Assembly (NCBI RefSeq): GCF_000212375.1
Contig: NC_015501.1
Span: 186,001 to 250,000 of the forward strand
Direction: 5' to 3'
Source: Porphyromonas asaccharolytica DSM 20707
Lineage (GTDB): Bacteria > Bacteroidota > Bacteroidia > Bacteroidales > Porphyromonadaceae
Length of the DNA: 64,000 bases
The notes beneath the pieces are model-generated. The model had not been told where the DNA came from. It saw only the letters and a program-made list of their open reading frames with translations, and ran no database searches. Positions 29,138 to 36,430 of this stretch are shown piece by piece (position 1 is the first letter of the stretch; each line of letters opens with the position of its first letter). The translations under genes and the position numbers were made by a program.

Positions 29138-29896
29138 CTACTTGTTCCAGATGTGCCAAGCGTAGCGAGCCTGCACGAGGAGCATCTTCAGCCCATTGAT
29201 CGTCGTCGCGCCTTGCTCACGGCAAGACTTGAGGAAGCGTGTCTCCTCAGGATTGTATATCAGATCCATACAGACATGCTGTGGCGTGATCGCCTCGTAG
29301 GGGATCTGCGGGCGCTCCATAATAAGAGGCTCCATGCCGACGGGGGTAGCGTTGATGATGATCCACTTGTCTGCTATCATCTCAGGAGTCAGCGCATCAT
29401 AAGACAATATATGCGGAGCTTGCGGATCTCTACTGACCAGCGTACAGTCACGACCGAGACGCTTGAGAGCCTGAGCCACCGCATGAGCTGCGCCACCCGT
29501 ACCGAGGACGAGCGCATGCTGTTGTTCGGGCGTGAGTAGCGGTTGCAGACTCTCCACGACGCCCTGCACATCCGTATTGTAGCCCAAGAGACGCATCCGC
29601 CCGCCCGTGCGATCCACGACAATCGTATTGACAGCGCCCACATACTTAGCCTCAGTGTCTATCTCATCAAGATAGTTGCACACCTCCACCTTGTAGGGGC
29701 TCGTCACATTAAGCCCCACGATGGCGGGGGTAGACTCCAGCCAAGGTCTCAGTGCCGAGAGATCATCCAGCTCTTGTAATATGTAGTGCGCATCGATCCC
29801 CTGCGAGACAAAAAGATCGTTGAAGTAGTCTGCCGAGAGCGAATGTCCCAAGGGCTTACCTATCAGTGCGTAAATACGTTGCATACTCTTATTCAT
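29138..29896 (-). CDS. aroE: Shikimate dehydrogenase
   Basis: Catalyses the NADPH-dependent reduction of 3-dehydroshikimate to shikimate in aromatic amino acid and chorismate synthesis. 252 aa. Substrate-binding motifs YALIGKPLGHSLS and NVTSPYKVEV (catalytic Lys in the latter) and the NADP-binding VLGTGGAAHAVAQAL are all present; NATPVGM follows. Start may be 29896 (MNKSMQRIYA) or the ATG at 29884. It converges on ftsW with only 9 bp between stops and follows menG by 8 bp, so it is cotranscribed with menG. Confidence 0.94.
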   Translation of the reverse strand: MNKSMQRIYALIGKPLGHSLSADYFNDLFVSQGIDAHYILQELDDLSALRPWLESTPAIVGLNVTSPYKVEVCNYLDEIDTEAKYVGAVNTIVVDRTGGRMRLLGYNTDVQGVVESLQPLLTPEQQHALVLGTGGAAHAVAQALKRLGRDCTLVSRDPQAPHILSYDALTPEMIADKWIIINATPVGMEPLIMERPQIPYEAITPQHVCMDLIYNPEETRFLKSCREQGATTINGLKMLLVQARYAWHIWNK

Positions 29897-29904
29897 TTAT
29901 GCCT

Positions 29905-30618
29905 CTAGGCTTCTGCGGTATATAAGACGCAGATCCCTAGGGGCATTTCTTTATATTGTACCTCACTAAAGCCTGCTCTACGGATCAGTGCCGTCATCTC
30001 CTCTCTCTGGGGCATGGCTGTAATAGACGCTGGGAGATAGCTGTAAGCAGAGCGATCGTGAGCGCATAGCTGTCCGATCCATGGTATCAAGCGCTTGGCG
30101 TAGATATTATAGCCTTGTCGCAATAGTCCCTCACGAGGTTCGCTCAGCTCCAATATAGCGAGAGCTCCCCCAGGTCTGAGGATACGATGCATCTCTCGCA
30201 AGCCTTGTAGCGGATCCGAAAAGTTTCTAATCCCCAGAGTGCAGGTCACCGCATCGACCGACTGCGAGGCTAGAGAGAGCTCCTGACAATTCTCCGCCGA
30301 GAGCATCACAGGCACTGCATATTTAGCTCGCTTGACACGCTCAGCAGCCACCGCCAGCATACCCTCCGAGAGGTCCACACCGACGATCTCACGCACCGAC
30401 GGCAAGTATCGAGAGAGCATCAGGATCATATCCCCCGTACCGCAGGCCAGGTCAGCCACCTGACGAGGCGCATAGTCCGCCAGATGCTCTATGACCTGCC
30501 AGCGCCAAGCCAGATCCATACCACCCGTCATGAGACGATTCATCGAGTCATAGTGCCCAGCGATGCGGTCAAACATCTGTCGCACGTAGCGAGACTTACC
30601 ATCTAGAGATACAGACAT
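29905..30618 (-). CDS. menG: Demethylmenaquinone methyltransferase
   Basis: SAM-dependent C-methyltransferase of the UbiE/MenG family, 237 aa, performing the last step of menaquinone synthesis. The N-terminal VRQMFDRIAGHYDSMNRLMTGG in pieces, the SAM motif DLACGTGDMILMLSR (about residues 58-72), and TCTLGIRNFSDP (about 125-136) are characteristic. Since this lineage uses menaquinone, menG is preferred over ubiE. The product would be the quinone pool that accepts electrons from the Na+-NQR encoded upstream in the window. Confidence 0.93.
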   Translation of the reverse strand: MSVSLDGKSRYVRQMFDRIAGHYDSMNRLMTGGMDLAWRWQVIEHLADYAPRQVADLACGTGDMILMLSRYLPSVREIVGVDLSEGMLAVAAERVKRAKYAVPVMLSAENCQELSLASQSVDAVTCTLGIRNFSDPLQGLREMHRILRPGGALAILELSEPREGLLRQGYNIYAKRLIPWIGQLCAHDRSAYSYLPASITAMPQREEMTALIRRAGFSEVQYKEMPLGICVLYTAEA

Positions 30619-30635
30619 AGTAATAGAGAGATTAG

Positions 30636-30683
30636 AACCAGCGACTAGGGAGGTTGTACGACAGCCCCTCTCAGTCGCTGGTT
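30636..30683 (-). terminator. Hairpin terminator after purC
   Basis: AACCAGCGACT pairs perfectly with AGTCGCTGGTT (11 bp). On the minus strand it follows the purC stop by 23 bp and is followed by CTAATCTCTC, only moderately U-rich. Confidence 0.6.
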
Positions 30684-30706
30684 CGTTTGTATAGCTATGG
30701 AGTCTT

Positions 30707-31651
30707 TTACTTCTTCAGGAAAGCTAGCAGATTGTCCTCGATACGCTTAGCCAGGTTTTGGGTCTGCTCCTTGACGAAGGTCTTGCCCGTGATATGCTCG
30801 TAGAGCTCTATGTAGCGATCGCTCACAGAGGCTGCATACTCAGGTGTGATGGTCGGCATCTTCTGTCCAGCCTTACCCTGGAAGCCTTGCTCAATGAGCC
30901 ACTGACGGACGAACTCCTTCGAGAGCTGACGCTGGGGCTCACCCTTAGCTTGGCGCTCCTCGTAGCCCTCAAGGTAGAAGTAGCGAGAGGAGTCTGGCGT
31001 GTGGATCTCGTCGATCAAGATCACCTTGCCATCCTTCTTGCCAAACTCATACTTCGTATCCACGAGGATCAGTCCTCTTTCACGAGCGATGCGTGTCCCC
31101 TCCTCAAAGAGAGTCCGCGTGTACTGCTCGATAACCTTGTAGTCCTCCTCTGAGATCAGACCAGAGGCTATGATCTCCTCACGGCTAATGTTTTCGTCGT
31201 GACCCTCATCAGCCTTGGTCGTAGGGGTGATGATCGGGTGTGGGAGACGCTCATTCTCCTTCAGTCCCTCAGGTAGCTCTATACCGCAGATGGTGCGCTC
31301 GCCAGCCTGGTAAGCACGCCATGCGCTACCAGCTATGTAGCCACGTACGATCATCTCTACCTTAAAAGGCTCGCAGCGATGCCCCACCGTAACCATCGGG
31401 TCGGGCGTTGCTATCTTCCAGTTAGGTACGAGGTGTGCCGTAGCGTCAAGCTGCTCAGCAGCTATCTGGTTGAGCACCTGCCCCTTGTAGGGGATACCCT
31501 CAGGGAGTACCACGTCAAAGGCTGAGATCCTATCCGTAGCAACCATCGCTATCAGATCGCCCTCAAGGAAGTATACATCTCTCACCTTGCCATGAAAGAC
31601 AGATTGGATACCTGGGAGAGATAGGTCGGTGTGTGTTAGTGCTTGATTCAT
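30707..31651 (-). CDS. purC: Phosphoribosylaminoimidazole-succinocarboxamide synthase
   Basis: SAICAR synthetase of purine synthesis: joins CAIR and aspartate using ATP. 314 aa, the longer form common in Bacteroidetes. Motifs: [26 protein letters not shown] at the N-terminus (pieces at residues 20-46), [29 protein letters not shown], and the aspartate/ATP region LVDTKYEFG ending in [11 protein letters not shown]. Standing alone between phoH and menG with hairpins on both sides, it appears to be its own unit. Confidence 0.96.
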   Translation of the reverse strand: MNQALTHTDLSLPGIQSVFHGKVRDVYFLEGDLIAMVATDRISAFDVVLPEGIPYKGQVLNQIAAEQLDATAHLVPNWKIATPDPMVTVGHRCEPFKVEMIVRGYIAGSAWRAYQAGERTICGIELPEGLKENERLPHPIITPTTKADEGHDENISREEIIASGLISEEDYKVIEQYTRTLFEEGTRIARERGLILVDTKYEFGKKDGKVILIDEIHTPDSSRYFYLEGYEERQAKGEPQRQLSKEFVRQWLIEQGFQGKAGQKMPTITPEYAASVSDRYIELYEHITGKTFVKEQTQNLAKRIEDNLLAFLKK

Positions 31652-31691
31652 TGTATTATGATCAATAATTGATTTGCTAAAAGGCGATTGC

Positions 31692-31717
31692 CCTCTCCTC
31701 GGCCTAGCCGAGAGAGG
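31692..31717 (-). terminator. Hairpin after phoH
   Basis: CCTCTC-C-TCGGC pairs with GCCGAGAGAGG around a CTA loop, with one bulged C. It starts 10 bp past the phoH stop on the minus strand, and CCTTTTAG follows shortly after. Confidence 0.55.
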
Positions 31718-31726
31718 ACAAAGTTT

Positions 31727-32749
31727 CTATGAGTCTTTACTTTGATCCTTATCTAAGTCTATATCCTGCTGTTGGAGAGTCTCTTGTGTAGGCCGTCCGC
31801 ACTGCAGTGCTTGATGCTCATTGCGGTCATAAGCATCCACAACCAGCTGCACGATCGGGTGACGCACGATATCCTGCGCATCAAAGTAAACAAAAGGTAT
31901 CTGCTCCACATCGCTCAGGATCCGCTCAGCAATGCGCAAACCCGAGGTGACACCCCGAGGCAGGTCTACCTGCGAGAGGTCGCCCGTGATGATCATCTTG
32001 CTATTGCGTCCGAGACGCGTGAGAAACATCTTCATCTGATGATGGGTCGTATTCTGCGCCTCGTCTAGTATGACGACCGCATCATTGAGCGTGCGACCAC
32101 GCATGTAGGCTAGCGGCGCGATCTGTATCACGTCACTCTCCATATAGGTACGCAGGCGCTGTGTCGGGATCATCTCCTCGAGCGCATCGTAGAGAGGCTG
32201 GAGGTAAGGGTCGAGCTTGTCCTTCAGTTCGCCCGGTAAGAATCCCAGCTTCTCACCCGCCTCGACAGCGGGGCGCGAGAGTATGATCCGACGTACCTGC
32301 TTCTCCTTAAGAGCCTTGACCGCTAGTGCTATCGCTATGTAGGTCTTGCCAGTACCCGCAGGCCCGATCGCAAAGAGCATATCGTGATCTGCTATGGCCT
32401 CCACCATCTCACGCTGGTGAGCACCTCGGTAGCCTATACTACGCCCTCTCGCTCCATAGAGCAGATGATTGGGCGCCACCTTAACCTCGGGGAGTTCTTC
32501 ACCCGTAGCCAGCTTGCGTATGGTCTGCTCCGTCAGGAGATTGTAGCGCGTGATGTGCTGTACCAGCTTATCGAGGAGTGCCGTCAAGAGCTGTATATCG
32601 GTCGTGTCACCCAGTATCTTGATGATCCGATCATGAGCCACGATCCGTAGCTTAGGGTAGAGATTGCGCAGCAAGAGCAGGTACTCACGGTTAGGACCAT
32701 AGAGTACTGCAGGATCTATCTCCTCTAGGATATATAGTCTCTCTGTCAC
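31727..32749 (-). CDS. PhoH-like ATPase
   Basis: PhoH/YbeZ family P-loop ATPase, 340 aa, a cytosolic RNA-associated helicase-like protein often linked with ybeY and rRNA maturation. Walker A is AIGPAGTGKTYIA (about residues 130-142) and Walker B is VVILDEAQNTT (about 225-235). An N-terminal KH-like region (residues 1-100) and a hydrophilic, acidic tail (DIDLDKDQSKDS) flank the ATPase. The start codon is GTG at 32749; the first ATG in frame is far inside the conserved part. It lies 16 bp downstream of the HIT gene, and ybeY is not adjacent. Confidence 0.92.
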   Translation of the reverse strand: MTERLYILEEIDPAVLYGPNREYLLLLRNLYPKLRIVAHDRIIKILGDTTDIQLLTALLDKLVQHITRYNLLTEQTIRKLATGEELPEVKVAPNHLLYGARGRSIGYRGAHQREMVEAIADHDMLFAIGPAGTGKTYIAIALAVKALKEKQVRRIILSRPAVEAGEKLGFLPGELKDKLDPYLQPLYDALEEMIPTQRLRTYMESDVIQIAPLAYMRGRTLNDAVVILDEAQNTTHHQMKMFLTRLGRNSKMIITGDLSQVDLPRGVTSGLRIAERILSDVEQIPFVYFDAQDIVRHPIVQLVVDAYDRNEHQALQCGRPTQETLQQQDIDLDKDQSKDS

Positions 32750-32765
32750 TAGGCTTCGATACTCC

Positions 32766-33161
32766 TTATTTAATACAGGATGCTATCTCGGAGGCGATGC
32801 GAGCCATCTCCTCGTCGGTAGGCTTCGTAGCGAGAGGACCGTGCGCCACATCACCCTCACTATTGATCGGGATCAGATGCACGTGTGCATGCGGCACCTC
32901 CAGACCTAGGACTAGCGTAGCTACCTTGCGGCAGTGCGTAGCCTCCTGTATAGCGCGTGCCACCCGCTTAGAGAAAGCCATCAGCCGAGCCAGCTCCTCG
33001 TCCGTCAGATCGTAATAGTAGTCGACCTCACGCTTCGGCACCACCAGTGTATGTCCCAGCTGATAGGGATTGATGTCTAGAAATGCGTAGTGCTCCTCAT
33101 CCTCTGCAATGCGGTAGGAGGGGATCTCACCCGCTATGATGCGACTAAAGATTGTAGCCAT
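32766..33161 (-). CDS. HIT family hydrolase
   Basis: Histidine-triad nucleotide hydrolase of the HinT type, 131 aa, hydrolysing AMP-linked substrates. IFSRIIAGEIPSYRIAEDE is the family N-terminus, GHTLVVPKREVDYYYDL the middle, and the catalytic triad is HAHVHLIP near residue 100. The ATG at 33161 (MATIFSRII) is chosen; the frame extends 12 codons to an ATG at 33197, but that extension (NTFPPKKNECS, including an A8 run) has no family match. It lies 49 bp after greA and 16 bp before phoH. Confidence 0.94.
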   Translation of the reverse strand: MATIFSRIIAGEIPSYRIAEDEEHYAFLDINPYQLGHTLVVPKREVDYYYDLTDEELARLMAFSKRVARAIQEATHCRKVATLVLGLEVPHAHVHLIPINSEGDVAHGPLATKPTDEEMARIASEIASCIK

Positions 33162-33210
33162 AGAGCATTCGTTTTTTTTTGGGGGAAAAGTATTCAAGCA
33201 GCGTAGCCGC

Positions 33211-33681
33211 CTATCGAGTGATCTCTAGGATCTCAAAGACCAGCGTACCCGCAGGCACCTGTATCTCCGCTATATCACCCACCTTCTTGCCGAGGAGACC
33301 CTTAGCGATGGGTGTATTGACCGAGATCTTATTTTCCTTAAAGTTTGCCTCAGCATCAGAAACGATGTAGTAGCTCTTCTCCTCGCCCTTTTTCTTATTG
33401 AGTAGGCGCACATGGTTCAGTATCTGCACCTCATCGGTCTTAATCTGCGAAGGCTCCAGTACACGAGCATTACCCAGCTGCGCCTTGAGCATAGCGATCT
33501 TGTCCTCGAGATGAGCCTGCGCCTCCTTAGCGGCATCGTACTCAGCATTCTCCGATAGATCTCCCTTGTCACGAGCCTCAGCAATCTGCTGTGTGACCTT
33601 AGGACGCTCCTCAGCCTCCAGCTGTTTGATCGTATTGTTGAGGGCATCGTACCCCTCTTGGGTCATATAGTAATATCCCAT
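33211..33681 (-). CDS. greA: Transcription elongation factor GreA
   Basis: Cleavage factor that rescues backtracked RNA polymerase. 156 aa, standard length. The N-terminal coiled coil has the acidic tip pair in DKGDLSENAEYDAAKE (about residues 37-52), followed by the C-terminal FKBP-like domain with NTPIAKGLLGKKVGD. An alternative ATG is five codons in (MTQEGYDAL). It is the first gene of greA-HIT-phoH. The nearest promoter box is 224 bp upstream, leaving a long leader. Confidence 0.95.
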   Translation of the reverse strand: MGYYYMTQEGYDALNNTIKQLEAEERPKVTQQIAEARDKGDLSENAEYDAAKEAQAHLEDKIAMLKAQLGNARVLEPSQIKTDEVQILNHVRLLNKKKGEEKSYYIVSDAEANFKENKISVNTPIAKGLLGKKVGDIAEIQVPAGTLVFEILEITR

Positions 33682-33904
33682 AGATATAGATTAGGTGATA
33701 ATGGTATCTAATTCAGTCTAGTGCATATCCTATGAGTCGCACCACGCGAGCCATCTGTCGGCTAGCGAAGGCACCTCATAGATACAAAACAAATGAGGAC
33801 TTACTCCCACACAGCACCCCCTATCGTCTAGAAGAGCCACATCAGAGAAGCCTCGTCACATATTGAGATGTGCTACGCCGTCTGCACATCTTCCTTACTG
33901 GGTG

Positions 33905-33912
33905 CAAAGGTA
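33905..33912 (-). promoter_or_regulatory. -7 box and long structured leader of greA
   Basis: On the minus strand this reads TACCTTTG, a full -7 match. If used, greA has an untranslated leader of about 215 nt (33682-33898). The leader can form GATGTGC/GCACATC near its 5' end and a longer CTATGAG/CTCATAG stem nearer greA. No known riboswitch fold is recognised. Confidence 0.55.
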
Positions 33913-34070
33913 CTAAAAAAACGTTTCACCCCCCCGCCAATCTCACGAGTAACGACTTTGTAGGGACGCCATAACGTGTAACCCGCTGTAGGGACGCTCG
34001 GTCTGAGCGTCCACACAAACACTTGTGCTACAGCATTTTATTGATGTAGTTATCGTATTGATGTAGTTCG

Positions 34071-34152
34071 TGTAGGGGCGGACCTGCGTGTCCGCCCACA
34101 GGGTATACAGCGCTCCAACGAGGACGGGCGGACACAAAGGTCCGCCCCTACA
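34071..34152. repeat. 82-bp GC-rich palindromic repeat, copy 2
   Basis: Same length and arms as the copy at 10398: starts TGTAGGGGCGGACC, ends GGTCCGCCCCTACA, with internal GTGTCCGCCC/GGGCGGACAC pairing. The interior of about 30 bp diverges. Upstream are further short hairpin modules, e.g. GGACGCTC/GAGCGTCC at 33992-34012 and CTCACGAGTAACGAC at 33942. Array C begins 28 bp downstream. Confidence 0.8.
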
Positions 34153-34179
34153 TATCGCTACACATCTCTAATCCGACAG

Positions 34180-34361
34180 CCACGTGGAAAAGCCCAAATC
34201 TCCACGTGGCTATTTTTCATTTTCCACGTGGAGACGTTTTGATTCCTCCGAAGTTTCATTTGATTCCTCCGAAGTTTTATTTCTCGCCCACGTGGAGAAT
34301 TTTCTTTTTCCACGTGGGGATTTGAGATTTTCCACGTGGGGATTTGAAAATATCCACGTGG
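34180..34361 (+). repeat. Phased CCACGTGG array C (3+2+4)
   Basis: Palindromes start at 34180, 34202 and 34224; core units are at 34241-34261 and 34262-34282; palindromes follow at 34288, 34310, 34332 and 34354. Pitch is 22 bp throughout, with the same 64-bp step across the two cores as in the other arrays. All seven octamers are intact CCACGTGG. It has no leader or terminal repeats. It lies between the divergent greA and ssrA genes, about 70 bp before the ssrA promoter. Confidence 0.93.
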
Positions 34362-34431
34362 CTATTCGACTTCGCCCCCTTTCTGCCACTTCGTTCCTCA
34401 AGCGGCATCGCACCACCTATTCGTTTTTTTG

Positions 34432-34439
34432 TACCTTTG
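34432..34439 (+). promoter_or_regulatory. -7 box upstream of ssrA
   Basis: TTTTTTTGTACCTTTGCA contains TACCTTTG. It lies 120 bp before the tmRNA 5' end, so the precursor would have a 5' leader of about 110 nt unless a closer promoter exists. Confidence 0.55.
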
Positions 34440-34558
34440 CACTAGATGAGTAGGAGGAGTCCTCGCTTGAGGCGACCCTCCGCTAGACTCAGATGCGATC
34501 TCTCCCCAGCTGAGCGGTATAGCGATACGCTAGTCTGGGAGATGCAACATACACTCTT

Positions 34559-34959
34559 GGGGCTGATTGGCTTTGACAGCGTGTTGTAGTGATCCGTAAG
34601 CATGTGGTGCCTGCTGTGACGCACCTTAAAACCTTACTGCGAACCTTTCTAAATGGCGAAAACAACTTTGCTCTCGCTGCGTAGTCGAAGTATAGTACAC
34701 TAACGCTTCATCCCAGGCATAGATGCCGAGACGAGACATCACCCAGGGGGCCGTTGCTCCGAGGCGCTCTGATACGGTGGTGCATGGATATCGGGGATCG
34801 GATGGTGTAGCCTCATACATCGTCTTAAACTTTAGAGGATAAGGCTTTAGCTCGGTCGCTGTGCTCGTGAGTTGAGGCCCGACAATCAAAGTACAGCTAA
34901 ACATGTAGAAAGCGCTTTACCACCATGTTTGGACCGGGGTTCAATTCCCCGCAGCTCCA
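34559..34959 (+). ncRNA. ssrA: Transfer-messenger RNA (tmRNA)
   Basis: Rescues stalled ribosomes by adding a degradation tag. The 5' end GGGGCTGATTGGCTTTGACA and the 3' end with T-arm CGGGGTTCAATTCCCCG plus CAGCTCC form the tRNA-like domain: GGGGCUG pairs with CAGCUCC (one G-U). The tag frame is GGC GAA AAC AAC TTT GCT CTC GCT GCG TAG at 34655-34684, i.e. GENNFALAA followed by a stop. The gene is a one-piece tmRNA of about 401 nt plus CCA; the genome reads A-CAA after the acceptor stem, so CCA must be added enzymatically. smpB is not in the window. Confidence 0.93.
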
Positions 34960-34975
34960 CAACCCCACTGACAGT

Positions 34976-35015
34976 TAAGTCCCTTCGACTGGGTACGCCT
35001 AGTCGGAGGGACTTA
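34976..35015 (+). terminator. Hairpin terminator of ssrA
   Basis: TAAGTCCCTTCGACT pairs with AGTCGGAGGGACTTA (one mismatch in 15 bp) around a 10-nt loop, 16 bp after the tmRNA 3' end. The following sequence is TCTTATATGG, so the U tract is weak. Confidence 0.7.
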
Positions 35016-35106
35016 TCTTATATGGTCACTCACACAAAGAGCAGATCGGGCACCTGCTACCGTACAGTAGGTATCTATCACTAGTACTGCATACTAGATG
35101 AAGCAT

Positions 35107-35114
35107 TATCTTTG
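35107..35114 (+). promoter_or_regulatory. -7 box for the alpha/beta-hydrolase gene
   Basis: TATCTTTG, matching TAnnTTTG, 54 bp before the ATG at 35169. Confidence 0.55.
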
Positions 35115-35168
35115 TCTCCATAGAGCATCTAAGCCCATCCATAGACTCAAACAAAAGACCATACAGCT

Positions 35169-36104
35169 ATGAGTATTACCTACAGAGTGGCAGCCTCGAT
35201 AGTGAGACTCCTAAACATCAAGAAGCTCTTTAGAAAGTCAGAGGCAGAGATCCTCGCCTTTGCGACTAAGCAGTCGAATAAGTTCAGACTTCGGCTAGAT
35301 CAATTCAAGGGCTATCACTGCTCCATAGAGGAGGTCGACGGCTTTAAGTGTGTCAAGCTACAGGCGACTCCTAAGCCCGCTGCAAAAGCTGTCCTGCTAC
35401 TTTATGGCGGAGGATATGTCACACCACCAGATGCGAGAGACTTCAAGATAGCCAAGAGGATTGTCGATCAGACGGGGAGCGATGTGTGGTTTTTCCTTTA
35501 CCCCCTTATTGTGGAGCAAACACTCGAGGTGACCTTTGAGAAGACGCATCAGCTCTATCGGCGCATGCTCGAGCAGTACGCTCCTGAGCAAATATCGATC
35601 TTAGGCTTCTCCTCAGGAGCTTGTCTCGCTATCGGGATAGGACAATATAATAATGAGCAGCGTATGCAGCTACCTAGCCCCAGACAAATCATAGCGGTCT
35701 CTCCTGGAGGTATCCCCCTCTCGCTTTGTGAGGGTCATGAAGACATGGCAGACGAAGATGCAGACTTCATCGCCTCTCTGAAGGCTCTCTCGGAGCAAGA
35801 CATAATCGTCGACTACCATTACTTCGGCACCGTCGCCTCGATAATAAACCGACGCAAGCGACAGCCCGACTATATGATCAACAGCTGCGTGGGCGACTTC
35901 TCACACTTTCCCAAGACCTACCTCTACTATGGGTCTCACGAGTGTCTCTACGCTTGCGCCCCCTACTACAAGCGCGCATTCGTGCAGTATGGGGTCCCCT
36001 ATGAGATACATATCGGTGAGGGACTGTGCCACTGCTATCCGCTCTTTCGCTTCTTTCCAGAGGGGCGTAAGGCTCAGGACGAAATCATCAATCGCCTAAG
36101 ATAA
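35169..36104 (+). CDS. Alpha/beta-hydrolase fold esterase
   Basis: A 311-aa cytosolic hydrolase of the acetyl-esterase/lipase-like (HSL-type) group. The oxyanion motif is LLLYGGGYVTPP (about residues 76-87, a YGGG variant of HGGG). The nucleophile elbow is GFSSG (Ser about residue 150). Late motifs include TYLYYGSHECLYACAPYYK, where the acidic residue is Glu rather than Asp, and a final catalytic His in HIGEGLCHCYP (about 285-295). Similar proteins are found in Bacteroidetes and Firmicutes, but the substrate is unknown. It is monocistronic, between the ssrA terminator and its own terminator. Confidence 0.85.
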   Translation: MSITYRVAASIVRLLNIKKLFRKSEAEILAFATKQSNKFRLRLDQFKGYHCSIEEVDGFKCVKLQATPKPAAKAVLLLYGGGYVTPPDARDFKIAKRIVDQTGSDVWFFLYPLIVEQTLEVTFEKTHQLYRRMLEQYAPEQISILGFSSGACLAIGIGQYNNEQRMQLPSPRQIIAVSPGGIPLSLCEGHEDMADEDADFIASLKALSEQDIIVDYHYFGTVASIINRRKRQPDYMINSCVGDFSHFPKTYLYYGSHECLYACAPYYKRAFVQYGVPYEIHIGEGLCHCYPLFRFFPEGRKAQDEIINRLR

Positions 36105-36222
36105 GCGTAGCACACCTTCCCAAGCGAAAGGGAGTCTTACGTGAGAGCTTTGCAAAATCCTCCTAGTAGGAAAGGGGGTTCTATCCAAAAGCACTTGCGA
36201 TACCTTCCGTAAAGAATTGAAG

Positions 36223-36253
36223 TAGGGCTCTTAGGGACTAACCAAGAGCCCTA
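36223..36253 (+). terminator. Terminator after the hydrolase gene
   Basis: TAGGGCTCTT pairs perfectly with AAGAGCCCTA around an 11-nt loop. It stands 120 bp downstream of the stop; the 36105-36222 interval shows nothing recognisable. Confidence 0.6.
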
Positions 36254-36348
36254 TATGTCGCTATGTGCAATGGTAATCAGCGACAGGCGGAGCCACTCTC
36301 TAATGCAATCGAACGTGAGATGTGGTGCGCCATTGGCGTAAAAATCGT

Positions 36349-36356
36349 TACCTTTG
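36349..36356 (+). promoter_or_regulatory. -7 box of the ftsK operon
   Basis: TACCTTTG followed by CATC. It lies 75 bp before the ATG at 36431 and inside the open extension upstream of ftsK, which argues for the downstream start. Confidence 0.6.
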
Positions 36357-36430
36357 CATCAAGCTTTCTTGTGAGGAGATCACCACGCATGGTACGATGC
36401 TCACGCTACAGACTTCCTGATTACTACCTC

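Noticed and set aside
34180-34361. CRISPR array
   Set aside because: The repeat is an 8-10 bp palindrome, the spacers are short, AT-rich and similar to one another, two different units are in the centre, and no cas genes are present.
34559-34959. A tRNA gene at the 3' part of this region
   Set aside because: The T-arm and acceptor belong to tmRNA: the matching 5' GGGGCTG half lies about 390 bp upstream, with a tag frame between them.
36263-36430. N-terminal extension of FtsK by 56 residues
   Set aside because: It contains the promoter box at 36349 and has no family match; MATSKDKL is the sensible start.
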